From positions 78,563,697 to 78,627,696 of the forward strand of contig OX638371.1 of NCBI GenBank assembly GCA_951812925.1: a DNA stretch of 64,000 nucleotides, given 5' to 3'. The DNA is from Calliopum simillimum. Lineage: Eukaryota > Arthropoda > Insecta > Diptera > Lauxaniidae. Shown one piece after another: positions 1-11,796 of this stretch. A model generated the notes under the pieces. That model was not told the origin of the DNA. It saw only the letters and a list, made by a program, of their open reading frames with translations, and did not search any database. The translations under genes and the position numbers were made by a program. The number at the start of each line of letters is the position of its first letter. Positions within the stretch are counted from its first letter, which is position 1.

Positions 1-29
1 GTTGTCGTCGTAGCCGTCGCAGCCAGCTC
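1..29 (-). CDS. Possible internal coding exon of the minus-strand host gene (partial)
   Basis: Reading the minus strand, an AG at 31-30 could be a splice acceptor. The 29 bases after it stay open to the window edge and encode GAGCDGYDDN when completed by the single G left over from the exon at 36160-36268. The phase fits exactly (one base plus two), and the segment is clearly richer in G and C than the DNA beside it. Against this, the pyrimidine tract is poor, only nine full codons are visible, and an alternative minus-strand ATG exists at 48-46 in the same frame. The product is not recognised. The call is an inference from phase and composition. Confidence 0.28.
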
Positions 30-750
30 CTAATAATTCGTGGGGCATGCAAAGCGGGGGCATTTAAAAACACATTTCAAGATACAAATATATTTCATGA
101 TACCTTTAGATATTCTACGTTATTTATATTATTATTTTTTTTTCTGTTTTGCGTATTTTCTTCTCACTAAATTAATTTAAAAAAACAAAAAAAAACATAC
201 AGAATAAAAACTATTACCGATTCTACGAATTCATTCTCATTTTATCAATTTCTGCTCAATCGTAAGAGTCTCCAACACTTGAGAGCTCCCGCTCTTTCTG
301 CCGTTATGAAGTCACAACCATGCAATAGTACATCAGTAACAGATACGATATTTGTATCTGTGATTCGTTTGTTAAGTGATTTGCTAATGTGTGTGAAATT
401 TTAAAATTTCTAACTCACACAGGTTTCTGTTCTAATTTTTAAAATGCTCTCCATTGAGATTTTGTTCTGTTTTCTCTCTCGTTCTCCTCTCACTCTCAAT
501 TTTGAGAACAAATTGCATTTTGTGTGATATATTAGTTACAGCCAGTGTTGTCACTTAACTAAACTAGCAGTTCTACGTTGTTTAACTGGATTAGTTTTTA
601 CTAGAAGACATAGAACGTATAAGTCCCAAGAAAACTTCGTAACTGGTGAAACTATTAAAAGATTGATTAAGCCTCATAAGCTCGGGACTTACAAGGGATT
701 TGCAAAATTTTTCAAATTTCTTCCTTATGGTTCAATTTATCAGTTTTTCC
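30..750. other. AT-rich non-coding DNA
   Basis: I see no supported gene or element here; only homopolymer runs and short open frames without coding character. If the edge exon is real, this is the 3' end of a large intron. Confidence 0.5.
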
Positions 751-1200
751 ATTGACAGGTGTGGCACCTCCCACTTAAAAAAAAAAAACAATTTTTGATA
801 CATTTCTTAAAGTGCATTCTATCTATTTAGTCATGAGAGGTTTTTTTTTAATTTAGGGGCGTGATGCTGCCCACTTAAAAATATAATGGCCATATTATCG
901 TTTCTTAGTGTTAACCCTACCACCATACCATATTTCATAAAAATCGATGAAGCAGTTTAGCAGTGACGGCGTTTTTTTTTTCATTTAGAGGCGTGGCACC
1001 ACCCACTTGAAAACATAAGGGTTTCTTATTACAAAGCCTATCTTTTCCCAAAATTTCATAAAAATAGATGCAGTGGTTTAGCTGTGAGAGCTTTTTTTCT
1101 GTTTAGGGGCGTGGGACCGCCCATTTTCTCCTTAACAAATTTCATAAATATCAATGCAGCGAGAAGATTTTTCTGTTTAAGGGCGTGGCACCTCCCATTT
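750..1200. repeat. Degenerate tandem repeat with GGCGTGGCACCTCCCA-like core
   Basis: Five diverged copies of a core like GGCGTGGCACCTCCCA followed by CTTaAAAA occur near 758, 857, 990, 1107 and 1182, spaced about 75-133 bp. The text between them (for example TTAGTGTTAACCCTACC near 907) also repeats and recurs in reverse orientation near 26260. The same core heads the arrays at 8835-10010 and 51030-51560, so this is one dispersed repeat family. Confidence 0.75.
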
Positions 1201-1370
1201 TAATAAAAATAAATTTTTGTGGACTGCTCCTTAGGGCGTTTCACGAAAACAACTTTTTTGATTTTTTTCAAACCTTACAGCGGATTTGGGTGTATTATGG
1301 GATAAAAATAACCTGTGAATTTTTTCAGATTTTTTATTGGTCATTTAGAGGTCGCGATATCAACTTTTAA

Positions 1371-2126
1371 AAAAAATGTTTCCAAACTGTAAAAATAAAT
1401 TGTTTAATACCTTTTTTATTGTATTTAAATTACTCTGACTAACTTAATCAATCACTTTTGAGTCGCTTGGACCCGTAGAATACGAAAAGGTCATGAAGAT
1501 GAAGAAACTAGCAACGCCCTACTGGATAGACCCGTGTATTCAACATAATATCACTGATTTTTCGATATTTTTGTCAATTAATTGCCTATTTTTGTTAAAA
1601 AAATGTTTTTATTAATAGTGAAAAAGAAACGTCAAAACATATTTAAGAACACATAAACATATGAAAAGGTAAGTAAATTAAATGAGTCATATTCTAAAAC
1701 AGACAGGGTGATTTGCCTGGCACAGTGATGTGTTAAGCTTAAAATTACGTTAACTCACGAACGGTGAGCCACACGTTTAAAGTAAAAATATTTGTTTATA
1801 GGGAATTACTTGGACTACAATCTACATATGACTTTTTTGAGATGACTTATAGTTTAGCAGATATTTTTATAACAAACCAGAAATTTCGAAAAAAACCGTT
1901 TATTCAAATATGTTGAGATTAAGGCATAGAAACAGAGACCGAGCTGATTTCGTTTGCCTATTTATATAATGATGATAATGATATTGATCTAAAACTTTTT
2001 CAGATGGTTTGAAAAAGAATGATATATGACTTAGGGAATAAAATATTATATTTGAGCTGATTTTTAAGAGCGCAAGCCTAATCATACTGTTTCGAAAGTC
2101 GACAGAACTCAGCACATTCAAATATG
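1371..2126. other. Non-coding DNA, nothing recognised
   Basis: AT-rich sequence with no supported open frame, no inverted repeat that I could pair and no host exon signal. Confidence 0.5.
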
Positions 2127-2849
2127 TAGGGGTGTGTGGGGTAAAGTGGGAATTTTTTTTTTTTTTTTTAAGTTCCATAAAATTAACAAAACTTCTTATT
2201 TTTTCATGTTTCAACTTCGTATAGCGAAGAAAAATAAATAAGCAATATTTTTACCGAGGCAAAGAACCGAAAATATGGAATTTTTGTTGAGTACGACGCT
2301 TTGACCAAGGATGCCCAAAATGGCAAAAATTAAAAATCGTGGGGAAGAGTGGGAAACTTTCAACAACTCATTAAAACTAACAAAAATGTTGGAACAAAGT
2401 TCTAATATCTTTACTGTAAGTCGAAAAAAGTTCAAAGAACACACCCGTAAGAGTAAATATGAAAAAAAAAATAATAATAATAACACTGGTCTACAAATTT
2501 CGAAAAAAATTTCGACTGGAGAAGAGGATGATGTTTTTTAAGTAATTTGGGTGCGCTGAATTCAAATCTGGCGCCAGAAATGCGCCATCAGGTCTAGTTC
2601 TCTTAATATAAGGTTATTTATGTTCGTTATACTACTCATTAATAAATAAAAAACAAAATTTACAAAAAATTCATTACGTATTTTTTGGGACAAAAGCATG
2701 CTGGGAGACTATTGCTGGACTCTTACACGTGAAACGGACCCAACAACATACAAACGATGTTCAAGCACTGCCATTCACTTTTGAATTGTTAAACATTTTC
2801 AAATAAATTAATGGTTTTTTTTGAAAAAAAAAAAATTGTGTTATTCAGG

Positions 2850-3072
2850 CATGTTCTGAAATCCGATACACTTCCGAATCGGGATGAAAGCAATTTTCAA
2901 GAGCTCCGCAATTCGAAAATGAACACCAAATCTGATTTATGTTTCGATAAATCGAATAGGAAACTTTATATATGTTGAAAGACAATTCGATTCCATCTTA
3001 TTTGGCGCAATGCAGAGCTCTTGAAGATTGCTTTCATTCCGATTCCGAAGTAAATCGGATTTCAGAACATTA
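2850..3072. repeat. Inverted repeat inside the 2129-4090 element
   Basis: The stretch around 2853-2912, containing TGTTCTGAAATCCGAT and GAAAGCAATTTTCAAGAGCTC, recurs inverted around 3010-3070. The two arms flank an imperfect loop of about 100 bp. It looks like a small fold-back insertion within the pogo-like element. Confidence 0.6.
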
Positions 3073-3254
3073 TTAATTGTGTTTCGAAAACCTGACCTGA
3101 TAGAGAAAAACCGATTGCAGATTCGAATTCAGCACACCAAATAACCCAAGGAACACTATTTGGTTGCTCCAGTCGAAAATCGTGTATACCAGTGTAATTT
3201 TGCTGGAAAAAAATAAATAAAAAAATGTGTTTAAAAAATTGGTGAAATTATAAC

Positions 3255-3734
3255 TTATTCGTCGTTCTCTGATGAAACATCCAAGTCCGAGTCACAGTGT
3301 TTGCAATAGAAGAAGCTTGTAGTGAGATTAACGCATTTCTGAAGTGGCCGTTGAAAACATTTTTTGTTGTATTTGATAGTATTGTGTCTGGTCATGATTT
3401 CGGGCTAAAGATCCATGCAAACGGAGCAAAAATCACGATCTTCATCAGAGCTAGAGCTTCTATGTTTCTTCTTTAACGCTTTTTTTGCTGGTGGTGCTTT
3501 TTTTTTTCCTCCTGGTACTCAATTTTTTTCTGATTCGTTTCCCTCTTTCTTCCGTTTATTTGCTAAACGTTTCTCAGCTGCTTTTGGAACTCGCTTAGAA
3601 TTTCCGGAATTGTTAAAACGTCTTAAACACTTATTTGGATCATGAAATAAGTTAATACGTTGACAAGTGGGGACAAACAATCGTGAAATAACATTACCCC
3701 ATATAAAATTTCCTACTTCAACCCGACACCACAT
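3255..3734 (-). pseudogene. C-terminal fragment of a pogo-like (DDE_1) transposase
   Basis: Read on the minus strand, the fragment starts with an open stretch (WCRVEVGNFIWGN...), passes a very basic linker rich in Lys and Arg, and after a frame change gives a cysteine cluster. The cluster is CSVC, then NKKC, then YCKHC, ending in an acidic tail SSENDE and a stop at 3257-3255. A basic region followed by a PHD-like cysteine cluster is typical of the C-terminus of arthropod pogo/jerky-type transposases. An in-frame stop after CMDL and at least one frameshift make it a fossil. The catalytic DDE core is not visible. It lies within the TIRs at 2129 and 4090. Confidence 0.6.
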
Positions 3735-4270
3735 TTTTCAAAAAATGTGAGCGTCATTCTTTCACTCTATGAATCACACGGAATCCTTTTGTGTTATCAA
3801 AATTTTGACGACAAAGAATATTTAAGTGTACTTACAATAAGTTTATATCCAAAAACAGTAAAAATATCGAAGTTTAAAAATTTAAAAATTAAATTTCAAA
3901 ATCACTTAAAAACTTTACATGATTTCAGAGAGCACAAAAATCTGTCTGCACTCATCGCTATACCATAAAGATTTGCTTACGGCCATTACAAGTACATGTC
4001 AGATGCGCATGACAGCTATATTTTTCTAGTTTGCCCCGAAAGGGGCATTTCCAACTTTACCCCACTTCCCACTTTACCCCACACGCCCCTTATCATTTAA
4101 AACTTGTAAGATTGAGACTGATAAAGGCATCTGTCAGTTCATGAAGACTTGACAACCTATCTGGAAGGACCTTTGTTTTGTATTATAAAATACCCTGATT
4201 TCGGGAGAAAATATGTTTTCCTTTTTATTGCCGATATGGCAAAGTTTCCTTCTGTCTTGAAAAGCATTAA

Positions 4271-4708
4271 AGGCGCCAGTACATACAGGGCAGCGCGTGC
4301 AGCGCGCGCATCATACGCATCACAACGCACGCGAGTGATGCTTGTGCCGTTACATAGAACGCGTAAACGCGTTTTCAAATACACTCAGAATGGCCTTTAT
4401 TATATAGGCAGACTTGCTCCTGCACTTCGCTTATTATTTTTTCCTTCATTTTGATTCTTTTCCTTTTTTAATTTATATTCTCAACTGCGAAAATAACTTA
4501 CAAATAAATAAACAAAAGAAACGAAATGTCAAACGCAAATGATGCGTTCGAACAGTTGAAAGTTGGCCAAATCTACGCATTGAACGCAGCGCGTGCGTTG
4601 TTCGCTTTTCTGTATGTATCACTCTCCATAAGGAGCTATGTTTTTAAATCAACTGTCAAAGCCTATAATGCGCGCGCTGCACGCGCTGCCCTGTATGTAC
4701 TAGCGCCT
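4271..4708. mobile_element. MITE with 38-40 bp GC-rich TIRs and TAA duplication (PIF/Harbinger-type)
   Basis: The left end reads AGGCGCCAGTACATACAGGG and continues through GCAGCGCGTGCAGCGCGCGC. The right end is the inverted complement with one mismatch near the start. A TAA flanks each side (4268-4270, 4709-4711). A three-base TAA/TWA duplication with such TIRs is characteristic of PIF/Harbinger MITEs. The 438-bp body has no transposase. The GC- and CpG-rich ends stand out sharply from the AT-rich surroundings. Confidence 0.75.
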
Positions 4709-4711
4709 TAA

Positions 4712-6224
4712 CACTTCTTAGGTAGCGACCTCATACAAAAGCGATTAATAAAAATTTCAGCAAGGCCGCAAATTGTAATGATAATTGGTTTACATTTTTT
4801 GTTTCTTTTTAGTTTGTTTAGCAAATAATTGAAAGTGCAAACAAATAAATGAATTAATTTTCGTTGTTTTGTGTTATTAATTTATTTTTCCACTTTTGTT
4901 TCTATTATTCTCATATGATTTATTTGTTTTTCTTTAGTTTGTTTTTTTTTTTTTTAATTTTTGCCTACTAATGAAAATTGTTGTCGGCAAGATCACGCTG
5001 GCAGCGTGTTTCACACATTCATTCTTTAGTGTAGGATTTTGGATGCGCGGCGCATTTATGAACGAATTCTTAAATTAGTGCCACCACAACGATTACTACC
5101 GAATAGAAAAACAAGAACAACAAAAATTTAACTCTTTCACAAAAGAAATGAGAATTTTAGAGACAGATAGAGAATCGAGCGACCAAATGACAGTCTGATC
5201 TATTGAAAGCCTAACTGATTGACCATTTGTTGTCATTTGTTCAATCTATCCCATTCACTACAATTTGATTTGGAATTTTATGAATTCAGCAAAATGGAAG
5301 GATGTTATTTTATCGGAATATCGGACATTTTTTTTATAGTTTCCGATGATTCTAAGATGAACCATTTAGCATTTGAGTTTTTGGAAATTATATTCAAAAT
5401 TCTTAATGTTAGATATTAATTAATTTATTCTGTTCCAAAGATTTATTTTCGTCATCATCGCTAATAGTATCTATGTAGATCAATGTGTGCGCTACATTTA
5501 ATTTCTTTTCATGCTACATGCGAGATACATTTCTATTTGTGTGTGCATCCGTTAGATACAAATAGATTAATAAAGAGACACAATGAATACAAAATGCACC
5601 AAATGAGATACAAATTGTAGTGGCGCGCATCTAATGAATGTCAAATGAGGGTTGCATGCAGCAGCGACAACGGCAACGACACACAAATGTCATCACTGTC
5701 GTCGTTGTCGTTGTTCTCACCATTATCATTTTTATCCTAAATGAAATCATTCAAATTGCATTCAGTTTGGGGTGGTAAAACATCAATACGATTTCATTTG
5801 TGAAAGGTAGGACTCATTATTTTCGAAGGAAAATTTTTTGTTGAAATAAACGTTGAAGAAAATCATACCCCATTTCAAAACTTTAAAGTATTAGTGATCA
5901 TTAGTTTTCAAATTTTTTGCACCCAACAAAAGCAAATTTCTTTTTCAGTATGTTTCTATAGAAAATCGATTATTTTTCACCAAAAAAATACTTATTTTCC
6001 ATCTCAGATTTAAGCAAGTTTACAAGGTTATACTACGATAAAAGCAGTGACTTATTTTTGGAACAAGATGGCGTTCGAAGAGATGTTAAAATTCTTGAGA
6101 ATTGTGTATTCTTGTTTTGTGTGAGAGTAAGGACCTGAAGACCTTTTCTTTCCTTGCAAAATAAAAGAACAAAATTAAATGTTATTCATACCTCATGTTG
6201 TGCAGAATCAAATCTATATTTAAG
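4712..6224. other. Non-coding DNA with one more complex patch
   Basis: I found no gene. The patch at about 5560-5720 is less AT-rich and more complex than its surroundings, including GCAGCAGCGACAACGGC and its near-complement GTCGTCGTTGTCGTTG. It could be unique host sequence, perhaps regulatory, but nothing in it identifies a function. Confidence 0.45.
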
Positions 6225-6635
6225 TATTAATACGCAAGACAAAAATTTGTCCTACCTTTTTTACTATGTTAGAAATAGAGCACAACTTTGAATTATACAC
6301 CATTAGAAAGGCATTTGTGTGTTAATGTGCACAAAGTTAAAATTATTTTAATATTTTGCCATTAAACCAGGTAAAATTAAATGCAAATTTTTCAATATTA
6401 ACAACGACAAAATACGCGGTCACACAGAGCCGAAAAGAGATAAAGCACAATGAGAAAGACAAAAAGCTGACTGACAGTGGCTTCATATTTTTTGTTTTCT
6501 TTTCATTTCACATTTGTCATTGTAACAGGGATGATAAATGAGCTTTTCTATTTTGTACTGAATAGCAAAAATAGTACTTAAACTGCCCAAAAAGTACCAA
6601 AATTATTTAACACATTTGTGGTCAAATTTTTTACC
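6225..6635 (+). repeat. Long inverted repeat, left arm (family with copies at 8270 and 38238)
   Basis: From TATTAATACGCAAGAC to a TTGTGGTCAAA motif, this arm is repeated inverted at 8270-8681. It shares ACGCGGTCACACAGAGC, GATAAATGAGCTTTTCTATT and AAAAAGTACCAAAATT with the third, shorter copy at 38238-38488. Together the first two arms look like the long terminal inverted repeats of a fold-back-type element spanning about 2.46 kb. Confidence 0.75.
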
Positions 6636-8072
6636 ATTACGATTTTACAAAAAAGCCGAAATTTTGTCTTGGAAAATTATTAAAAATACACAGAGCAAAA
6701 AATTCATCCTAAAGACAAGAAGATTGTCGTGTTAACGTATTTTACTATGAATTCCTATGAAAAATAGAAAACAATATGAATTTTTCGTAGAGAAATCTGT
6801 ATGAGTTTACTTATAAAATCTTCTTCATTTCTATATGGAATATAATATAGAAACATGAAAATTTTATTAATTTGTAGTTTTAAGGAGAATATTGTATAAA
6901 AGGTTTTTTTTCCCCTAAATTTCTGGCTAAATGTGATCTCAAAAACTTTTTCTGAATAATTTAGGGTCGCTGATTTTGAATTGTTTAGTAAGGATACATT
7001 CTTAACGATCCTCTGAATCTTAAATTATATCCATTGCAACTTGACATTTGCGGTTATGATGATTTATAATCTGTTATACTAAGAAGTTGATTTTAAACAT
7101 TTATTTGGTCATCAACAACAAAAAAAAAAATTTATCTAGATAAAACATTTCTTATGCGCAGTCTTCGAAATACATACGAGTACATAATCAGGAAGCATAT
7201 CGTTGTGATATCTTAAACTGATAAGAAAACTTAAAATTAGTTTACTTTGTTGACTTGAACATTGCGACAGTTCTGCTCAAGATAGTAATCCAAATGGGTA
7301 TTTTTTATTTTTTTTTTTTTTTGTCCTAACTATATGTCATTTTCAGCTCTACTTGTGTTTATGTGGTGTAATTTTATTTTATTATTTGTTTTTCCTTTTT
7401 TTTTTTTTTTTTTTCTTTTCTTCATTTTACTTTTTCAACGCGACATACTACCAACCAAATGCCAATGTAAATAAAGCATTTTTAGCTTGACATGACTGAC
7501 AGCCATGATGTTTTAAATCGTTTTTGACCCCGCCACTGCGCTTTGTGCCACCACCACCAACAAGTCTTGTGATCAACCCATCCATTTTAGTTCCTTAAAA
7601 TTTTTGTCATTAATTTTGTTTTTTTGTGTTTTTTTTTTTAGTTTTTTTTTTTTCTTTAAGTTTTCGTACAACCTACACATTTTGTTAAATAAAATAATTT
7701 TTTAAATTTTTAAATTTTGTTTTAAAAATTTTTTGAAAATTTCGTCTTGCGGAAGAATATCTTATTCGTAGAAAATAAGATAACAGAAAAATTTCACAAA
7801 ATTTATATATCATATTATTTGGCTAAATATAATTTATGAGTTTTCGATGACAATCTAATATATTTTAAGCATACTTATGTCTTCATAATGCAGCTTTAGA
7901 TTTTCGGCATACAAAGAAAAGTCAGGACATGTCAAAATTTTTGTGTTCCATTATGTAGTTCGTTATTTCTTATTTTTCACAAACTTGTATGTTTTTTTTT
8001 TTTTGTTTCATCTTTTCAAAATCATGTGAATTTTTTTTTCGCTCCTTTCATTTCTAAATTGCGTCTCAATTG
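6636..8072. other. Interior between the long inverted repeats
   Basis: AT-rich, with many T and A runs (for example near 7300 and 7400) and no coding signal. The stretch 7440-7590 is more complex and might be unique host DNA. If 6225-8681 is one element, this is its spacer. Confidence 0.4.
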
Positions 8073-8234
8073 TCTGTATGTATGTATTTATATATGTATG
8101 TATCCCCTTTAACTCCTAGGAGGAGCATAGGACCAATATGAAACGTCTCCATTTGTCGCGATCCCTTGCGATGACTTTGATCTCTTGCCACGACTTTCCC
8201 GATTTTGGATTTCCTTTTCCAGCGACCCTTTCCA
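8073..8234 (-). mobile_element. 5'-truncated LINE 3' end with TACA-type tail and 10-bp TSD
   Basis: The 162-bp insert is flanked by GTCTCAATTG at 8063-8072 and again at 8235-8244. On the minus strand it encodes AGKGNPKSGKSWQEIKVIAR followed by DRDKWRRFILVLCSS and a stop. This matches the C-terminal end of the non-LTR retrotransposon polyproteins whose last residues read ARDRxKWR...LC. After the stop comes TTAAAGGGGATACATACAT, a simple (TACA)-like tail. Target duplication, simple tail and severe 5' truncation are the marks of a dead-on-arrival LINE copy. Two much shorter copies of the same 3' end lie at 47931 and 54156 on the plus strand. Confidence 0.82.
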
Positions 8235-8269
8235 GTCTCAATTGCTTTTAAAATAAAAAAAATATCGCC

Positions 8270-8681
8270 AAATGGTCAAACTTTGACAACAAATGTATTA
8301 AATAATTTTGGTACTTTTTGGACAGTTTTAGTACTTTTTTTCCTATTTGGTACAAAATGGAAAAGCTCATTTATCGTCCCTGGTAGAATGACAAATGTAA
8401 TGTGAAACGAAAAGAAAACAAAAAACATGTCAGTCTGCTTTTTGTCTTTCTCTTTGTGCTGGATACCCTTTTCAGCTTAGTGTGACCGCGCATTTTGTCA
8501 TTGTTAATATTTAAAAATTTGCATTTAATTTTTACCTGGCTTAATGGCAAAATATTAAAATAATTTTTAATTTGTGTACATTTACACACAAATACCTTTT
8601 TAATGGTGTATAATTCAAAGTCGTACTCCATTTCTAACATAGTAAAAAAGGTAGGATAAATTTTTGTCTTGCGTATTAATA
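8270..8681 (-). repeat. Long inverted repeat, right arm
   Basis: This is the inverted counterpart of 6225-6635. It ends at CGTATTAATA, the complement of the left arm's outer end, and runs inward through ATTTATCGTCCCTGGTAG and GTGTGACCGCGCATTTTG. Divergence between the arms is moderate, so the element is old. The LINE fragment at 8073-8234 inserted just inside it. Confidence 0.75.
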
Positions 8682-8834
8682 TATAGATATCGTTAAATTT
8701 ACGTTCAAAATTAGTGAAACGCAAATATACGACTTTTTTGTGTGGAATCACCCATATAATTTTTTTTTTAGCAAAAATCATCAAAAGTCTCAAACTTTCG
8801 AAATTAGTCCCAGTTGCAAAATTATAAATATACA

Positions 8835-10010
8835 TTTTATTTCCCTACACCTAGGGTTATTCACTTTTCCCTTTCGTCTGTAACGCAGAGAAGAAGGCGT
8901 GGTTTCTGGGAAATCTGAGCAAGGTAATTCAATGAAATTTGGTACGCTGTCTTCGTCGTCAAAGTTAGCTCGTGGGATTGAAAATGAGCAAAATCGGTCA
9001 ACGAACACGCCTACCGCCCATACAAAAAATATATTCAAAATGCAACTTTAGGAGTATTTTTCACGACAATGCAACCGAAACACACATAAATACTACAAAT
9101 TAGTAAGTAAGCGCAAGCTCTGGAAAAAAAAAATGGGCAAGTTCGGACACGAAGGCGTGGTACCTCCCATATAAGCAAGCGTTTCTTGAAATAATCGAAC
9201 TAAATTTTATACAGATACTATGAACTATAAATGCAAACTCTGAGCAAAAACTGGGTGAAATCAGACGAGAGGACGTGGCACCTCCCAAAAAAAAATTTTC
9301 AAAATGCTATACCAAAAGAATTTTTTGAGATAATCCAACTTAATTTCACTCAACTACTAAGAACTATAAATGCACGCTCTAATTAAAACTAGACGAACTT
9401 GGACAAGAGGGCGTGGTGACACCTCCCATATAACCAATATGTAGATTCAGAACGCTACACTGAAAGCATATTTTAAGGTAATCGAGCTAAATTTTACTCA
9501 GATACTAAGAGCTATAAATTCAAGCTATGAACAAAAACTGGGTGAAATTGGACAAGAGGGCGTGGCACCTCCCACATAAGTAAAATTTTCAAAATGCTAT
9601 ACTGAAAGAATTTTTTGAGATAATCCACCTTAATTTCACTCAAATACTAAGAACTATAAATGCACGCTCTAACTAAGCCTAGACGAACTTGGACAAGAGG
9701 GCGTGGCACCTCCCATATAAACAAAATTTTCAAATGTTTTACTGAAAGAATTTTTTGAGATAATGCAACTTAGGACTATAAGTGCACGCTCTGAACTAAA
9801 TCTAGAAGAACTTGGACAAAAGGGCATGGCACATCCCATATAAGCAAAAGCTTCAAAACGCTTGACTAAAAACGTTTTTTGAGATAATCCAACCAAATTT
9901 CACTCAGACACCAAGAACTATAAATGCAAGCTCTGAGCAAAAACTGAGTGAACTCGGACAAGAAGGCGTGTTATCTCCCATGTAAGCAAAATTTTGGAAA
10001 TACTAATGTT
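8835..10010. repeat. Tandem array, about 120-150 bp unit with GGCGTGGCACCTCCCA core
   Basis: Seven diverged units each contain TTGGACAAGAGGGCGTGGCA, a CTCCCATATAA box, TTTTTTGAGATAATCCAAC and ACTAAGAACTATAAATGCAC. The cores fall near 9154, 9273, 9410, 9558, 9699, 9823 and 9963. The leading part (8835-9060), with the complement of GGCGGTAGGCGTGTCCGTTG, matches 51420-51570 in the other orientation. The array resembles an internal minisatellite of a mobile element rather than a free satellite. Confidence 0.85.
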
Positions 10011-10491
10011 ACACCCTTACTAGTTGATAAATATTTCCGGCTGAAATTCATAATAATATCACACAAGGGAAATTTTCTAAAACATATTAACCCATGATTT
10101 CTTGAAGTGCTATACAATAATATTCTATGGAATATTTCATAAGAGTTCGCCAGAGTCTAGGTACGTCTAAAGCTTAAGAGCAATGCACACATGAAGCATA
10201 TCAATGTCGACATAAGAATTTTTGCTACTTTTTATCAAGCAACTCAAGTAAAAATTGAAATCGTTTGGATTACGAAAACGGCTGCGAATACGAAATTCGA
10301 GTATTTATTTTTTTACTTTTGAACTCAACATTTCTGTTCATAGAAATAGACAGGAATAGGATCATTTTTGGCTGCCTTGTGAAACTTTTAAACCCATTTT
10401 AACGTTCTATTTTGGTTGTTGTAAACTTCACATATTTTGTAAAAAACGGCTTAGCTATTAATTTTTATATGAATTACACAGTCCTGCGATG
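10011..10491. other. Non-coding DNA, nothing recognised
   Basis: No open frame, repeat or regulatory site that I can support. Confidence 0.5.
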
Positions 10492-10722
10492 AAAAAAAGT
10501 ATGAGATCAGAGTAGATGATTTTTATAGATTTTTGCTCGCTGAATCCGAATATGAACTCCGATTTGCCATATGTACGCCATACGTCTGAAAATAGCGTTT
10601 CATGCACTTTAAATCAAGGATAACTCAGATCTCCGACGTAATGAAGCAAATCGGAGGTCATATTCGGATTCAGCGATCAAATATCTATAAAAATCACTTA
10701 CTCTCATTTCATACTTTTTTAA
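10492..10722. repeat. Hairpin-forming MITE-like element
   Basis: A left arm of about 76 bp (from AAAAAAAGTATGAGATCAG to GAACTCCGATTTGC) pairs with the inverted right arm 10645-10720, leaving a loop of about 75 bp. The loop contains CACTTTAAATCAAGGATAAC, which recurs in the element at 61660-62105 together with the GATTCAGCGA motif. The two are members of one small fold-back family. Confidence 0.7.
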
Positions 10723-11792
10723 CTTTTTCAAAAACGCATTACTGTGTTATTGAACTCGAAGGACATCATTTTAACGAAGGAAGGAGATCATTTTAACTAA
10801 TTTTTTAACTTTTCTAACCAAACGGATTAAAAAGGGTTAAATAGGTTACCATGATTTTCGAAAATTATTTTTTTGAAATATCTTCTGTAACAAAATTCTA
10901 TAATTATTGCATTGGAAGTACGCGAGTATATCGAATGTATTCAATAAAATTTCTTTGAAAAATGTTAAGAAATAAAGCAAAACATGCAAATGTGCCCACC
11001 AGAACTTCCAAGGTTTGCAAAACGCAAATACCCCAACTACACGCAGACACAAACAACTCAATTTGCTTTGGCTTTATTGGTAGTCAGACAACAAAACAAC
11101 AAACAAAAAACAAATTTTGACAATTTTTAGCTGCCTCTCTGCTTCTGGTGACGACTTAAGTTGTCGTCAACCGCAATTTACCCAAAAAAAACCTGAAGCA
11201 AACAAAAATAACGAATATCAAAATCAAAATAAATAAAAACGATCGCCGTTAAATCACTCATTCGGGCGTTTTAAAAGTCACGTGAATGTTGAGGTTTTTC
11301 TGCTCTTTATGCAGAATATTTATTTTTTAATCTGCTTCCTGACTGAATTCTTATTTTTATGTTGTTTTGATTATTTAAAATGATTTTGAAGTTTTTCTTA
11401 TCATTAGTTTTTTTTTTTTTTAACTCTTTCATCATTTGTATATGGAACATTTTATAAATTGCAAAAATAAATTTAATGAATTTATGACTGACTGCCTTTT
11501 ACAAGAGCTTTTTTCTTTTATCATTTTTAATACTTTACTTTTTGATAAAAATTGTAATTAAGGTTTCAGAAGCAATTGCTGATATTTTGGTACCTACGCA
11601 ATTATTTTTATTTTTTATAAGAAATAACGCATTATCTTGTTTTGCAAATACGTCGTTATTTCTGTTTTGGTGTTTTTTTTTTTTTCTTTATTTAAATATA
11701 ATTAAAAAAAGAACAGATAGAAACACACCTCCCAGCAACTACTGGTTATCTTGGTGCTTGCGGCAGGTTCTAGACAAACAAGTCGAAACAAT
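10723..11792. other. Non-coding DNA
   Basis: No gene found. The patch 11040-11180, with CTTTGGCTTTATTGGTAGTC and ACGACTTAAGTTGTCGTC (a perfect palindrome), looks more like unique host DNA than repeat. Confidence 0.45.
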
Positions 11793-11796
11793 TTAA

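Larger units (their letters stand above)
2129..4090. mobile_element. Pogo-like (Tc1/mariner superfamily) TIR element, decayed
   Basis: The left end reads GGGGTGTGTGGGGTAAAGTG after a TA at 2127, and the right end (4066-4090) is its inverted complement followed by TA. That gives a TIR of about 24 bp and a TA target duplication over roughly 1.96 kb. Inside, the minus strand carries the C-terminal part of a DDE_1-type transposase (3255-3734). Two other elements in the window (14095-14964, 57362-58238) have the same architecture with different TIR sequences. No intact transposase is present, so it is non-autonomous. Confidence 0.72.

Noticed and set aside
46..48. Minus-strand ATG as start of a gene at the left edge
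   Set aside because: The context (TTTGCATGCC) is poor; the in-phase exon reading from 29 is a simpler, though still weak, explanation.
2311..2541. 76-residue Lys/Asn-rich frame
   Set aside because: It lies in the interior of a decayed pogo-like element and no transposase motif is visible; composition follows the A-rich DNA.
8371..9038. Minus-strand 154- and 82-residue frames
   Set aside because: They run through a fold-back arm and the GGCGTGG repeat without any domain or splice context.
9100..10000. CRISPR-like array of regularly spaced repeats
   Set aside because: The genome is eukaryotic and both repeat and spacer portions are homologous between units, so it is an ordinary tandem array.
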